Below the pieces are notes generated by a model. It saw only the letters and a list, made by a program, of their open reading frames with translations. It did not search any database and had not been told where the DNA came from. From the NCBI GenBank assembly GCA_002839285.1, contig PGXT01000019.1, forward strand, positions 1 through 60,634: a stretch of 60,634 nt of DNA, given 5' to 3'. Of this stretch, positions 1 through 8,555 are shown in pieces (positions within the stretch are counted from its first letter, which is position 1; each line of letters begins with the position of its first letter). The DNA is from Spirochaetae bacterium HGW-Spirochaetae-5. GTDB lineage: Bacteria; Spirochaetota; UBA4802; UBA5550. The translations under genes and the position numbers were made by a program.

Positions 1-159
1 AAGATTCCCGACAGAACAGATTTTAAAACTTTTTTCGGCCGCGATGATGAGAGGCTTAAATACTGGAACGAAGTTATAAGTAAAAGTTCAATTGTTGGTG
101 CAGAGTTTATAGATGCCGTGTCGAGCGGAAAGATTAAAGATATAATTAAACCTTTTTAA
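1..159 (+). CDS. C-terminal end of an unidentified protein (truncated by the window edge)
   Basis: The frame is open from the first base to a TAA at 157-159, giving 52 residues that end in KDIIKPF. The piece is mixed charged and hydrophobic and looks like real coding sequence. I see no motif that names a family. A GC-rich hairpin follows nine bases after the stop, which supports this being a true gene end. The start and most of the protein lie outside the window. Confidence 0.6.
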   Translation, partial: KIPDRTDFKTFFGRDDERLKYWNEVISKSSIVGAEFIDAVSSGKIKDIIKPF

Positions 160-167
160 AACAGAAA

Positions 168-191
168 GGGCGGCGCTATCAAACGCCGCCC
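168..191 (+). terminator. GC-rich hairpin after the partial gene
   Basis: A perfect 8-bp stem, GGGCGGCG with CGCCGCCC, closes an 8-base loop just after the stop at 159. There is no T-run behind it, so it may be a weak terminator or an mRNA-stabilising hairpin. The rest of the gap to 417 shows no gene on either strand. Confidence 0.5.
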
Positions 192-361
192 TAGTGCTGA
201 ATCTTTATATCTCTCAATAACTGCTCATACTACTTAATCTTTACCGGCTTCATGAAGCGACATCTGTTGCCATCTGACCAATCATCCGGCAAAGCCCCCT
301 AACTCCTTTGAAACCTTGAAGATGATATTCTCTAAAGACAAATATATTTTAGTACCACCTT

Positions 362-401
362 CTTTTAAGCCCACCTCCGGGGGGTTTGGGGGGCTTAAAA
401 G
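362..401 (-). terminator. Hairpin downstream of the acyl-CoA ligase gene
   Basis: CTTTTAAGCCC (362-372) pairs perfectly with GGGCTTAAAAG (391-401), 17 bases past the minus-strand stop at 418. The loop is C-rich on the transcript and no T-run follows. The edge of this hairpin carries an ACCACC motif like the repeats near 21.1 kb and 33.0 kb, so it may be a decayed repeat used as a terminator. Confidence 0.4.
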
Positions 402-417
402 TTTTGAAGGCTGAACA

Positions 418-2256
418 TCAGTCTTTATACATTGAATCGATTACATCCTTAAACTTGGCTGAAACAACTTTTCTCTTAAGCTTAAAGGTCGGTGTAAGCT
501 CACCAGTCTCCTGTGCAAACTCATTTGCAAGAAGAGTAAACTTTTTAACCTGCTCAACCTGTCCAAGAGCAGCTGTTCTTGCATTTATTCTATCTCTGTA
601 AAGCTGAATAATTTCAGGCTTTTTGATAAGCTCTTCCCTTGAAGAGAATGTTATTCCATTCTTCTCGCAGTACGCTTCAAGCTGAATAAAGTTCGGAACA
701 ACAAGAGCAGACACATATTTAAGACCATCACCAATTGCAGCGGCCTGCTCAAAGAAGATATCCTCTTTAAGAAGTCCCTCAATCTGCTGAGGAGCAATAT
801 ATTTTCCGCCTGAAGTTTTGAACATATCTTTTAGCCTGTCGGTGATAACTACATAACCATCTTCGTCAATGTGCCCTATATCACCTGTTCTAACCCATCC
901 GTCTTCAGTGAAAAGATCCTTTGTAAGCTGAGGCTTGTTCCAGTATCCCGGAGTCTGACTGGGGCTCTTCGCCTGAATTTCACCCTCGGGGGATATCCTA
1001 ACCTGCATAAGAGGAACAACCGGTCCGCATGTGCCGAACTTGTTACGCTGAGGATTAGAAACGCTTATTACGAAACACTCTGTCATCCCATATCCCTGAA
1101 GTAAAAGGACTCCGCAGCTGAAGAAGAATTCACCGATTTCACCGGAGAATGCTGAACCTCCGCAGTTGTACACTTTGTTTCTTCCGCCGAATATGTTTCT
1201 TACTTTTTTAAGTACAAGTGTATCTGCAATTTTAAATTTAAATTTCAATCCGAAAGGTATTGGCTTCATCTCCTTCTTAAGATATGCAACTTCTTTACCT
1301 GTATTGATTGCCCATTTGAAAAGCTTCTGTTTCTTTTCGGGAGCCTGACTTACTCCATCCATTACTTTTCCGTAAACTTTTTCCCATAATCTTGGAACGC
1401 TGCACATATAATGAGGCTTAGACTCAAGAAGGAACTCGAGAAGGACTTCAGGTTTTGCTTCGTGACAATAATCAACACGTGCGTTACAGCAGAGGATAAA
1501 ATAACTCCATGCTCTTTCAAATACATGTGCAAGAGGGAGGAATGCAAGGTTTACATCTGATTCAACAATTGGAATATAGTATCCTGTTGCAAAAAGCATC
1601 GCAAGCCAATTCTTGTGAGTAAGCATTACACCTTTAGGCTCGCCCGTTGTACCTGATGTATAAATAAGTGTTGAGAGGTCTTCGCTTGTGGATGCGGCAA
1701 GTTTTTTCTCAAGCTCGCCCTTCTTCGAAGATTTTTTCCCCATTTCAATAAAATCTTTATATAGAATAACTTTGCTGTTATTTTTATCGTAATTAATTCT
1801 GTGATCGATAACTATAAGCTTCTCTATTTTTGTATCTTTCATAATAGCGACAGCTTTATCATAATGCTCCTGCTTTTCGACAAAGAGAATTCTTATTCCG
1901 CAGTCATTAACTATATATTTCAATTCTTCAGCAGAGTTTGACTGATAGATCGGAACAGAACATGCACGGATTGAAAAACATCCGAAATCCGCAACAGCCA
2001 GTTCGACTCTGTTGTTTGAAAAAATGCCTACGAATTCTCTCTCTTTAACTCCATACTCAAGAAGTCCAAGTGCACATGCATCAATAAGATCCACAAATTT
2101 TGCCCAGCTGAACTCCTCCCACTCTCCAAAAGCCTTATGTCTTACTGCAACTTTTTTGTTTCCGTATTTCTCGGCACGTTTGTGAACCATTTTACCAAGA
2201 TGATCATCTTTTGCCAGAAAATCCTGAAACTCTTTTTCATAATTGACATTACTCAT
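418..2256 (-). CDS. Long-chain fatty acid-CoA ligase (AMP-forming)
   Basis: Adenylate-forming enzyme that activates fatty acids to acyl-CoA through an acyl-AMP intermediate, for beta-oxidation or lipid remodelling. The 612-residue protein has the P-loop-like motif IYTSGTTGEPKG near residue 200, GYGMTECF near 390, the DGWVRTGD motif near 445 and the C-terminal GGKYIAPQQIE hinge region. This is the long-chain ACS/FadD15-like layout. The frame is open further upstream, but I chose the ATG at 2256 because TTGGAGG lies 8 bases ahead of it and the extra 37 residues have no family counterpart. It is transcribed alone, divergent from the AraC-type gene. Confidence 0.9.
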   Translation of the reverse strand: MSNVNYEKEFQDFLAKDDHLGKMVHKRAEKYGNKKVAVRHKAFGEWEEFSWAKFVDLIDACALGLLEYGVKEREFVGIFSNNRVELAVADFGCFSIRACSVPIYQSNSAEELKYIVNDCGIRILFVEKQEHYDKAVAIMKDTKIEKLIVIDHRINYDKNNSKVILYKDFIEMGKKSSKKGELEKKLAASTSEDLSTLIYTSGTTGEPKGVMLTHKNWLAMLFATGYYIPIVESDVNLAFLPLAHVFERAWSYFILCCNARVDYCHEAKPEVLLEFLLESKPHYMCSVPRLWEKVYGKVMDGVSQAPEKKQKLFKWAINTGKEVAYLKKEMKPIPFGLKFKFKIADTLVLKKVRNIFGGRNKVYNCGGSAFSGEIGEFFFSCGVLLLQGYGMTECFVISVSNPQRNKFGTCGPVVPLMQVRISPEGEIQAKSPSQTPGYWNKPQLTKDLFTEDGWVRTGDIGHIDEDGYVVITDRLKDMFKTSGGKYIAPQQIEGLLKEDIFFEQAAAIGDGLKYVSALVVPNFIQLEAYCEKNGITFSSREELIKKPEIIQLYRDRINARTAALGQVEQVKKFTLLANEFAQETGELTPTFKLKRKVVSAKFKDVIDSMYKD

Positions 2257-2512
2257 TAAGCAGCCTCCAATATGAACCCTTTTTATTTTGAACCGTCTGG
2301 AAGATTCTATCACATTAGAATAAAGCTGTCTTGCCGATTTATAACTTATAAAATCGTGGATTTTCATAAATTATAATTCTGAAAGTTTTCTGAACCTGTC
2401 TGAATCCTGATTTCGAGGATTAAAGGACTAACATGAATTGAAAAAGTCAACATCCCGCAATCATGAAAATCATGAAATCGTATAAATCAAAGTTCAAACA
2501 TGCAGTTAATGA

Positions 2513-2541
2513 TTGACAGTAATTTCATGTATTCATAGACT
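2513..2541 (+). promoter_or_regulatory. Candidate sigma-70 promoter for the AraC-type regulator
   Basis: TTGACA (2513-2518), 17 bases, then TAGACT (2536-2541), ending 23 bases before the ATG at 2565. The -35 box is perfect and the -10 box matches 4 of 6 positions. No clear Shine-Dalgarno is present, so translation from a short leader is possible. Confidence 0.4.
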
Positions 2542-2564
2542 TAAAAAAAAATGGTAAATAATTT

Positions 2565-3689
2565 ATGTCACATACGATTCTATATTTTATCATGTTTTTC
2601 GGACCGGCTTTTGCTCTTATTATCTCAATTGGGCTTATGGTCCAGGCAAAAAAGGATCTTATAGATTACCTTTTTGCACTCTCATTCTTCGGAATGTCGG
2701 TATGGATGTTTCAGATTGCGCTTTTCAGCACAGACATGATTAACAACTGGGAGTACGCCTGGTATCTCACATTTATTCCGGTTCCCCTTATCTATATTAT
2801 TCCGCCGATAATGGTTTTAAGATACAGATGGGTCCTCGCCAGTACCTTCAAACTGACAAGAATTCATATTTTCCTTATAATCCCTTCAATTATAGCATTC
2901 GGTATTTTGCTCTACTTCCCTTTTTCAGGACACGAAAAGATGTCCGGATATTATCCCGGACTCCCCATTATGAGTGAAAATTTTACAAGACTCCCGTTAT
3001 ACTTTAAAATCACATATATCACAGCAATTATTCCTAATCTTTACGTTTCGTTACTCATGACACCTGTTCTTATACAGATGCTTCCGGTATGGAGACGGGA
3101 CAGCAGCAACAGAATTTCCAAACCTGCACGGATGGGTTACATCTCGGCACTCTCTATAGTTGTTTCAAATATTATGTGTCTCATGGGGTATATATATTCT
3201 TTAGATCTTGTTATAATATCCCTGCTGCTTGCAAATGCCGCTACAATCTATGTATATCTTGTAACTCAGAGACACCCCGATTACCATAGACTTCTCAGAA
3301 GCGAAACACGAAAAGCCAATTACGAAAAATCAAGAATTTCAGGACTCGATGTCAATGTAATATGTACAAGGCTCCATGAACTCATGCGTGACGAAAAAGT
3401 TTTTGCCGACGAAGAGTTATCACTGCGCGATTTAGCAAGCGAACTTGGAATCAGCGCTCACCAGCTCTCGGAAATTCTTAACGAAAAAATAAAAAAGAAT
3501 TTCAATACATTTGTAAATGAATACAGAGTGGCCGAAGCAAAAGCAATGCTCGTAGATGAACCTCAGAGATCTATTCTGTCCGTGGGAATTGCAGTAGGAT
3601 TTAATTCAAATACGACATTCTGTACTGTATTTTCAAAAATTGCCGGAGAGTCACCAAGTCACTACAGAAAACAGAAGATTAACGTATAA
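2565..3689 (+). CDS. Membrane-anchored AraC-family transcriptional regulator
   Basis: A 374-residue protein. Roughly residues 1-245 form seven hydrophobic helices separated by short loops, and residues 265-370 form a double helix-turn-helix AraC DNA-binding domain (DLASELGISAHQLSEILNE, then SVGIAVGFNSNTTFCTVFSK and the closing SPSHYRK). This layout of a 7TM sensor-like half with a cytoplasmic AraC domain recurs in Leptospira and other environmental bacteria. The ligand is unknown; membrane position suggests it senses an envelope or lipophilic signal. Its neighbour across the divergent promoter region is a fatty acid-CoA ligase, so control of lipid metabolism is possible, but this is inference from position only. 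Confidence 0.85.
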   Translation: MSHTILYFIMFFGPAFALIISIGLMVQAKKDLIDYLFALSFFGMSVWMFQIALFSTDMINNWEYAWYLTFIPVPLIYIIPPIMVLRYRWVLASTFKLTRIHIFLIIPSIIAFGILLYFPFSGHEKMSGYYPGLPIMSENFTRLPLYFKITYITAIIPNLYVSLLMTPVLIQMLPVWRRDSSNRISKPARMGYISALSIVVSNIMCLMGYIYSLDLVIISLLLANAATIYVYLVTQRHPDYHRLLRSETRKANYEKSRISGLDVNVICTRLHELMRDEKVFADEELSLRDLASELGISAHQLSEILNEKIKKNFNTFVNEYRVAEAKAMLVDEPQRSILSVGIAVGFNSNTTFCTVFSKIAGESPSHYRKQKINV

Positions 3690-3714
3690 CGCATTAAAGA
3701 TGCCGGAAAAAGAT

Positions 3715-3801
3715 AACTGCTTAAAAACAGGTGGTAATTTATTTCCACTGCGCCTGTGGCGCGGCGAAGAGCAATTTTGCCGCTAGATTTTAAGAAGTTA
3801 C
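3715..3801. repeat. 87-bp dispersed repeat, family C, copy 1
   Basis: By hand alignment about 61 of 87 positions match the stretch at 55891-55977 without gaps. It starts AACTGCTTAAAAACAGG and ends AAGAAGTTAC. The middle carries GCGCC/GGCGC-type complementary blocks. It lies between a gene end (3689) and the start of the small membrane-protein gene (3841), whose ribosome-binding site lies further downstream. Confidence 0.6.
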
Positions 3802-3840
3802 TGGAAAAGGCATCAGATAATAAAAGAAAGGATAAAAGAA

Positions 3841-4080
3841 ATGAAAATAATAATCATGATAATTGTTGGTGTTTCAGCAGGGTATCTCTCGGGATTAATC
3901 TGGAAAGGAAGAGGATTCGGATTCATAGGGAATCTTCTTCTTGGGATTTGCGGAGCTTTAATTGGAGGATTCCTCTTTAATCTCGCAGGATTCAGAATGT
4001 ATGGTATTATCGCCCAGATTATCTCGGCACTTACAGGAGCTCTTCTTCTTCTCTGGCTGATCAGCCGAATAAAAAAGTAA
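3841..4080 (+). CDS. GlsB/YeaQ/YmgE-family small membrane protein
   Basis: A 79-residue protein of three hydrophobic helices with glycine-rich turns (GNLLLGICGALIGGFLF), matching the transglycosylase-associated/GlsB-YeaQ family, which is linked to general and envelope stress. Members are integral inner-membrane proteins of 75-90 residues with no known enzymatic activity. The ATG is preceded by AAAGGA at a usual distance. An overlapping frame starting at 3756 is a shadow. The gene stands alone and is closed by the hairpin at 4130-4160. Confidence 0.85.
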   Translation: MKIIIMIIVGVSAGYLSGLIWKGRGFGFIGNLLLGICGALIGGFLFNLAGFRMYGIIAQIISALTGALLLLWLISRIKK

Positions 4081-4129
4081 ATTAACGGAATAACACGGAA
4101 ACATCCCCACTAAATGTAAAAAAAGAAAT

Positions 4130-4160
4130 GGATTGTTTCAAAATCAGAGAGAAACAATCC
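4130..4160 (+). terminator. Terminator hairpin between convergent genes
   Basis: GGATTGTTTC (4130-4139) pairs perfectly with GAAACAATCC (4151-4160), followed by GTCTTTTCC on the plus strand. It sits between the end of the GlsB-like gene and the end of the minus-strand permease gene and could serve both. Confidence 0.6.
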
Positions 4161-4188
4161 GTCTTTTCCAAGTGTTAAAACCAGCTGT

Positions 4189-5385
4189 TTATTCAAATTT
4201 CAAGGCTTCAATAGGCTTAAGATTTGAGGCTTTCCGTGCGGGATAATATCCGAAAAAGACGCCTACGGCAGTAGAAAAAATAAAAGATAACAATACCGAA
4301 ATAAGAGAAAAAACAAAAACCCATTTGAGTGCAATTACAATAATAAGATACACCAACAGGCCAAGCATTATCCCTATGGCACCCCCTGCCGATGTAAGGG
4401 TCACGGCTTCAATTAAAAACTGAAAAAGAACATCCCTTCTCTTTGCACCGATTGCCATTCTAATCCCTATCTCCCTGGTACGCTCGGTTACCGAAACAAG
4501 CATAATGTTCATAATCCCGACACCGCCGACAAATAGAGAGATAGATGCAATACCGGCAAGCAGAAATGAAAGTGCTCTTGTTATATCCTCTGTCATTTTG
4601 AGTTTCTCTTTACTTGTTTTAATCCAGAAAGTGTCCTCTGAACCATCTCTTAAATTATGAACAGTTCTGATATATTTTATTATTTTACGTTCAGCATTTT
4701 CCAGCATACTCTCTTCTTTTGTTGAAAGTATAATCTCATTATAAATATCCCTTCTGCCGAAAAATCGGACGTTTGCAGTTGTATGGGGAACAATTATTTC
4801 ATTATCAAAATCATTCCCGGAAAAAGCAATACCTGCGGCATTAAGAACTCCAATCACCTGAAGCGGAACCCCGTTAAAAAGAATCTGCTCCCCTATTGGA
4901 TTCCGGTTTCCAAAAAGAACCTCTTTAGTGGTCAAGCCTATAATAACTACTTTAGCAAAAGAATTAATATCATCTTCGGTAAAAGATCTCCCCCTGATAA
5001 CATTCCGGCCTTTAATTTTAAGAAAATCATCATTAACACCCCACATTTTAGCACGAGTGCTATTTTCTCTATAATTCAAAAGCCCCCCCTTTTCAGGGAT
5101 ATAACATATGGGACTTACTCTATCTATTTCAAAAATTTCATTTTTTAAATTAATTAAATCATTAGTAGTTAATCTCTTTCCGAAGGGTTTCATTTCCAAT
5201 GATATCCCGTTTTCACCAAAATTAGCTACCTTATCTCTTACTTCAATCCTGGCGCTGCTTCCAAGTCCTATCATCAGAATTACAGATGAAACGCCTATGA
5301 TAATACCTATACTTGTCAGCAGAGACCTTAGCTTATTACGCCTTAGAGATCTGACAGCTGTTATAATCGCATTCTTTATATTCAT
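4189..5385 (-). CDS. ABC transporter permease, MacB/FtsX type, without a linked ATPase
   Basis: 398 residues with one N-terminal membrane helix (about 20-40), a large extracytoplasmic MacB-PCD-like domain (45-245), and a C-terminal FtsX domain with three helices containing GGVGIMNIMLVSVTERTREIG and KRRDVLFQFLIEA. These are hallmark motifs of MacB-type mechanotransmission permeases, which work with a LolD/MacB-type ATPase to move lipoproteins, peptides or drugs through the envelope. In most genomes the ATPase and a MacA-like adaptor are adjacent; here neither is, so this half depends on an ATPase encoded elsewhere. The start was chosen as the ATG closest to the first helix. Confidence 0.85.
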   Translation of the reverse strand: MNIKNAIITAVRSLRRNKLRSLLTSIGIIIGVSSVILMIGLGSSARIEVRDKVANFGENGISLEMKPFGKRLTTNDLINLKNEIFEIDRVSPICYIPEKGGLLNYRENSTRAKMWGVNDDFLKIKGRNVIRGRSFTEDDINSFAKVVIIGLTTKEVLFGNRNPIGEQILFNGVPLQVIGVLNAAGIAFSGNDFDNEIIVPHTTANVRFFGRRDIYNEIILSTKEESMLENAERKIIKYIRTVHNLRDGSEDTFWIKTSKEKLKMTEDITRALSFLLAGIASISLFVGGVGIMNIMLVSVTERTREIGIRMAIGAKRRDVLFQFLIEAVTLTSAGGAIGIMLGLLVYLIIVIALKWVFVFSLISVLLSFIFSTAVGVFFGYYPARKASNLKPIEALKFE

Positions 5386-5525
5386 AAAACCTTTAATTTA
5401 TATCTATAATTATTGTTAGTTTAATAAATCCGCGCGGGATTTTCAATATATTAAGTATGTTTAAATTGAATTTATCATGATGTAAAAAGTCAAGGAAATA
5501 AATTACATCAAGCATTTCAGAAATG

Positions 5526-5590
5526 GGTAGCGGTTTATTTTCGGGGGCACAGCGTTCCGCATACGCACCCCCGAAAATAATTTGCTGCCC
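5526..5590 (-). repeat. Family B palindromic repeat, copy 1
   Basis: A perfect 13-bp stem, TTATTTTCGGGGG (5535-5547) with CCCCCGAAAATAA (5568-5580), encloses about 20 bases. Read on the minus strand, the outer part GGCAGCAAATTATTTTC, the inner GGTGCGTATGC and the block CGCTGTGC match the larger element at 28693-28822 in the same order. The two copies differ mainly in how much hairpin sequence sits in the middle. Confidence 0.65.
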
Positions 5591-5645
5591 GGAAATGTAA
5601 CTGATACTTTATAAAAACCAATAATTTTTAGTGAAAAAAATTATA

Positions 5646-5674
5646 TATCCCCGCCGCCTTCGGCGGCGGGGATA
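5646..5674. other. Isolated 13-bp perfect hairpin with TTC loop
   Basis: TATCCCCGCCGCC (5646-5658), TTC loop, GGCGGCGGGGATA (5662-5674). Very stable, lacking a T-run on either side. The GCGGCGGGG core also occurs in the family A repeats at 11962 and 32826, so this may be a fragment of that family. It lies about 140 bases upstream of the gene at 5814. Confidence 0.5.
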
Positions 5675-5813
5675 ACAGAGCATTCCTACTTTAGAAAAAT
5701 TAAAAAATAATTACTATAAAAAAAGAAACTTATGATAAAATAATGTTGAAAAAAGATTCTAATTATTCAGTTATACTTAATTAGAGAAAGATATCTTTCG
5801 GGAGTAATTAAAA

Positions 5814-6647
5814 ATGGCCATATCAAAAGTGCAGAAAGCAGCCTACAATGACGACATAAAAGCAGTCAAACTTCAGTCTGATGAGCTTGAAAAGAAAATA
5901 AGGGATCTCTTTCAAAAAAAGAAAAGCAAACCTAATATCGAACCGTACTATAATATGGAGATTGCTACGTACCTGCTGAGCACAATTGAATTATATATGA
6001 AGATGAACGACCTTTCCGTAGCAATGCTTGGAATAAAGAATAATAAAAGTCTCGATGTAGCAAAGTCAAATTTTTCAAAAGTACTCCTTCTCCTTAAAGA
6101 GACTGTGGGAGATGAAGTCGAAAGGGATTCACTCAAAGAGAATGAAGAATATCTCCAGAAACTGGACAAACTGAATCCGCGTCAGATACTGGATTTTCTG
6201 ATCAGAGTCGATACAACCTTTTTTAACCTGAAAAACAATATGGGTGATGATTCCAAATGGAAATGGCTCTTTGTTGAACTTCAGGCCAAAATTGCCGTTA
6301 TAATAAGAAATTTCATAAATTTTTCAGATATATTGAAATATAGAGATCCAAGACAGCCTCATTTTCGCGACAGACATGAACATTTGGGTATGGCCAAAGA
6401 TGCTCTTGAAGAAGCTGCAAAACAGTATAGAACGAAGTACGAATTATCCTCCAAATCGAGAGAGGATTTAAAAAAATCCATAGAGATACTCGAAGCCTTA
6501 CGGAAAATTCATTTTACCCTTGGTGAGAGCAGCGAAGCGGATAAATTAAAAACTACTATAGATGCTGCTAAATTCACACTTGAAGCTGGAGACAAGAAGA
6601 AAGAGAGTGATGAAAAAAGCAAAACCAAGCCTCCTGTAAAAAAGTAA
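5814..6647 (+). CDS. Unidentified helical cytoplasmic protein
   Basis: 277 residues, predicted almost wholly helical and rich in lysine and glutamate, with no signal peptide or membrane segment. The last 25 residues are a lysine-rich tail (DKKKESDEKSKTKPPVKK). I do not recognise a family. GGGAG lies 9 bases ahead of the ATG, so the start is sound. It precedes the heat-shock operon by about 80 bases but is separated from it by that operon's own promoter, so a functional link is not implied. The evenly spaced hydrophobic positions suggest a helical repeat or TPR-like fold, which I infer and cannot show. Confidence 0.75.
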   Translation: MAISKVQKAAYNDDIKAVKLQSDELEKKIRDLFQKKKSKPNIEPYYNMEIATYLLSTIELYMKMNDLSVAMLGIKNNKSLDVAKSNFSKVLLLLKETVGDEVERDSLKENEEYLQKLDKLNPRQILDFLIRVDTTFFNLKNNMGDDSKWKWLFVELQAKIAVIIRNFINFSDILKYRDPRQPHFRDRHEHLGMAKDALEEAAKQYRTKYELSSKSREDLKKSIEILEALRKIHFTLGESSEADKLKTTIDAAKFTLEAGDKKKESDEKSKTKPPVKK

Positions 6648-6678
6648 TAAAACTTACTAAAAAAGTTTAAATTTTTCC

Positions 6679-6706
6679 TTGACGATTACAGATATAATAT
6701 TATATT
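6679..6706 (+). promoter_or_regulatory. Promoter of the hrcA-grpE-dnaK-dnaJ operon
   Basis: TTGACG (6679-6684), 16 bases, TATATT (6701-6706). The expected transcription start falls around 6712-6714, at the first arm of the CIRCE operator, which is the usual geometry for HrcA repression. Confidence 0.7.
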
Positions 6707-6711
6707 GTTTA

Positions 6712-6738
6712 TTAGCACTCAATAATCATGAGTGCTAA
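6712..6738 (+). promoter_or_regulatory. CIRCE operator (HrcA binding site)
   Basis: Perfect CIRCE: TTAGCACTC (6712-6720), nine-base spacer, GAGTGCTAA (6730-6738). HrcA dimers bind this inverted repeat and repress transcription until heat or misfolded protein titrates GroE away from HrcA. It lies directly at the operon start, so the operon including hrcA itself is autorepressed. Confidence 0.97.
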
Positions 6739-6763
6739 TAAACGGATGAGAAAAGGTATCACC

Positions 6764-7810
6764 TTGAAAAACGAAATGCAGCCGGATAGGAAACTTGATG
6801 AAAGAGAATCTGCGATTCTCAACGCTATCGTTTACGAATATATCCTCACGGGAAAACCTGTAGGATCGCGTTCTTTTGTGCATAAATACTCATTCTCCCT
6901 CTCTCCTGCTACGATGAGAAACATAATGTTTGACCTGGAGAGAATGAATTTCCTCATGCAGCCACATACATCATCGGGAAGGGTTCCGACCGACAAAGGG
7001 TACAGGTATTACGTGGATTCTCTCCTGGATAATTATAATTTTCATGAAATGGTTATTGATGAGAAGATTTTCCAGCGTGAAGTACAGCTGGACAAAATTT
7101 TTGAATCTGTTACCAAAATGCTCTCTATAACATCAAACTATGCCGGTGTAATGCTCTCACCCAGGCCGGACTTTACGGTTGTAAAACTAATTGAGCTGAT
7201 ACAGCTTGAAAGCAGCGAAGTTCTTTTAATAGCAATTACAAGAACAGGTATGATACTCACACGAAAAGTTGCAATTTCCGTGCGCGTCACGCAGGATGAA
7301 CTCTTTGAGTACTCTAAATTTCTCACGGGAGAACTCTGCGGATACTCACTGCACGATATAAAAGAGAGAATATTCGAAAATCTCCGCCTTGATAAACTAT
7401 TATCAAGTAATCGCGAACTGGCTCTCGACATAGCACAGATAGCATTTAATGAAACTACCGATTCAACAATCAATATAGACGGTATCGAAAACCTTCTCCG
7501 TATCCCCGAAATGGTTGAGGAGAAAAGACTAAACAGCCTGCTGAATATTATAGAGGAAAAGAACATCCTTAAAAACATCCTCGAAACACAGATCGAAAGT
7601 GACGGCGTCAAAATAATGATCGGTGAAGAGATTGAAAATGACAGAGTTACCGGATGCAGTCTGGTGGCATCATCGTACAAAATAGGAAACAAGCCAGTGG
7701 GAGCAATAGGTGTTTTCGGTCCCACACGGATGGATTATGAAAAAGTTGTACCTCTTGTAGACTACACAGGGAAAGCAGTATCGGGGCTTCTGACCAAGAT
7801 GTCCAAGTAA
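6764..7810 (+). CDS. hrcA: Heat-inducible transcription repressor HrcA
   Basis: Repressor of class I heat-shock genes. The N-terminal winged helix has the family pattern LDERESAILNAIVYEYI followed by TGKPVGSRSF and STSSGRVPTDKGYRYYVDSL-type residues (here TSSGRVPTDKGYRYYVD), with the GAF-like and dimerisation domains behind. The frame is open to an ATG at 6728, but that ATG lies inside the CIRCE element, close to the transcription start and without a ribosome-binding site. The TTG at 6764 has GAGAAAAGG 7 bases ahead and gives the usual length (348 residues), so I prefer it. First gene of the operon, 43 bases before grpE. Confidence 0.95.
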   Translation: MKNEMQPDRKLDERESAILNAIVYEYILTGKPVGSRSFVHKYSFSLSPATMRNIMFDLERMNFLMQPHTSSGRVPTDKGYRYYVDSLLDNYNFHEMVIDEKIFQREVQLDKIFESVTKMLSITSNYAGVMLSPRPDFTVVKLIELIQLESSEVLLIAITRTGMILTRKVAISVRVTQDELFEYSKFLTGELCGYSLHDIKERIFENLRLDKLLSSNRELALDIAQIAFNETTDSTINIDGIENLLRIPEMVEEKRLNSLLNIIEEKNILKNILETQIESDGVKIMIGEEIENDRVTGCSLVASSYKIGNKPVGAIGVFGPTRMDYEKVVPLVDYTGKAVSGLLTKMSK

Positions 7811-7853
7811 AAAATTTGAAGATTAAACAGTAATTTCAGGATGGAGAAGTAAA

Positions 7854-8474
7854 ATGGGTAACCAGGAAACAACAGCTAAAGAGAATAAAAACGGGGCTGA
7901 AAATAACGTAAACGAAACAGAGAACTGCTGTGAAGACGTTAAAGGCCTCGAAAATGAAATATCGAATCAGGACGAAGAGATCATCAGACTGAACAAAGAA
8001 GTTGATACTTTAAAAGATCTTCTTCAAAGAAGACAGGCTGATTTTGAAAATTTCAGAAAAAGAACTGCAAAGCTGCAGGAGGATTACAGAAAACTAGCTA
8101 TAAAAGATTTTGCTTTTGATATCATCAATGTAAACGATGATATCAGCCGTGCAATTGAAGCATCTGATAATCTTGCAGAAAAAGAGAGCGCAGACGCAAA
8201 AGATTCGTTTATAGAGGGGATAAAACTTGTATCAAAAAGAATTGAAGAGATTTTAAGCAAATACGGGATAGAAGAGATTGAAGCGGAAAATAAACCCTTT
8301 AATCCGAACTTTCACGAAGCGCTTGAAATTGAAAACAGCGAAAACCATACAGAGGAGACGGTAACAAAAGTTTACCAGAAAGGATTTAAACTGGATGAAC
8401 ACCTTGTAAGGAGCGCGAAGGTCAGAGTTTCAAAGCCGGCGCCTAAGAAAACAGAGAGCGCTGACGATAACTGA
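7854..8474 (+). CDS. grpE: Nucleotide exchange factor GrpE
   Basis: Co-chaperone that releases ADP from DnaK. The 206-residue protein has an acidic, poorly ordered N-terminus (1-40), the long paired helix (45-130, containing LKDLLQRRQADFENFRKR) and the C-terminal beta-wing domain with the conserved NPNFHEALE stretch and the VYQKGFKL motif near residue 175. GGAG precedes the ATG. It sits between hrcA and dnaK in the CIRCE-controlled operon. Confidence 0.96.
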   Translation: MGNQETTAKENKNGAENNVNETENCCEDVKGLENEISNQDEEIIRLNKEVDTLKDLLQRRQADFENFRKRTAKLQEDYRKLAIKDFAFDIINVNDDISRAIEASDNLAEKESADAKDSFIEGIKLVSKRIEEILSKYGIEEIEAENKPFNPNFHEALEIENSENHTEETVTKVYQKGFKLDEHLVRSAKVRVSKPAPKKTESADDN

Positions 8475-8555
8475 AAATCCTGCTGATTACACGATATTCA
8501 GCAGTTTTGTATAAAAATGATAAAAGAATAATATAATTTATAAGGAGTAAAGACT

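Larger units (their letters stand above)
5386..5813. other. 428-bp intergenic region between divergent genes
   Basis: No gene on either strand. It carries the family B repeat (5526-5590) and an isolated GC-rich hairpin (5646-5674), with AT-rich stretches on both sides where promoters for both neighbours probably lie. I cannot place promoter boxes with confidence. Confidence 0.5.

Noticed and set aside
7138-7725. 195-codon minus-strand frame inside hrcA, and similar long antisense frames inside dnaK, grpE, the ABC genes and proC
   Set aside because: Shadows of strongly coding genes on the other strand; serine-rich translations without ribosome-binding sites.
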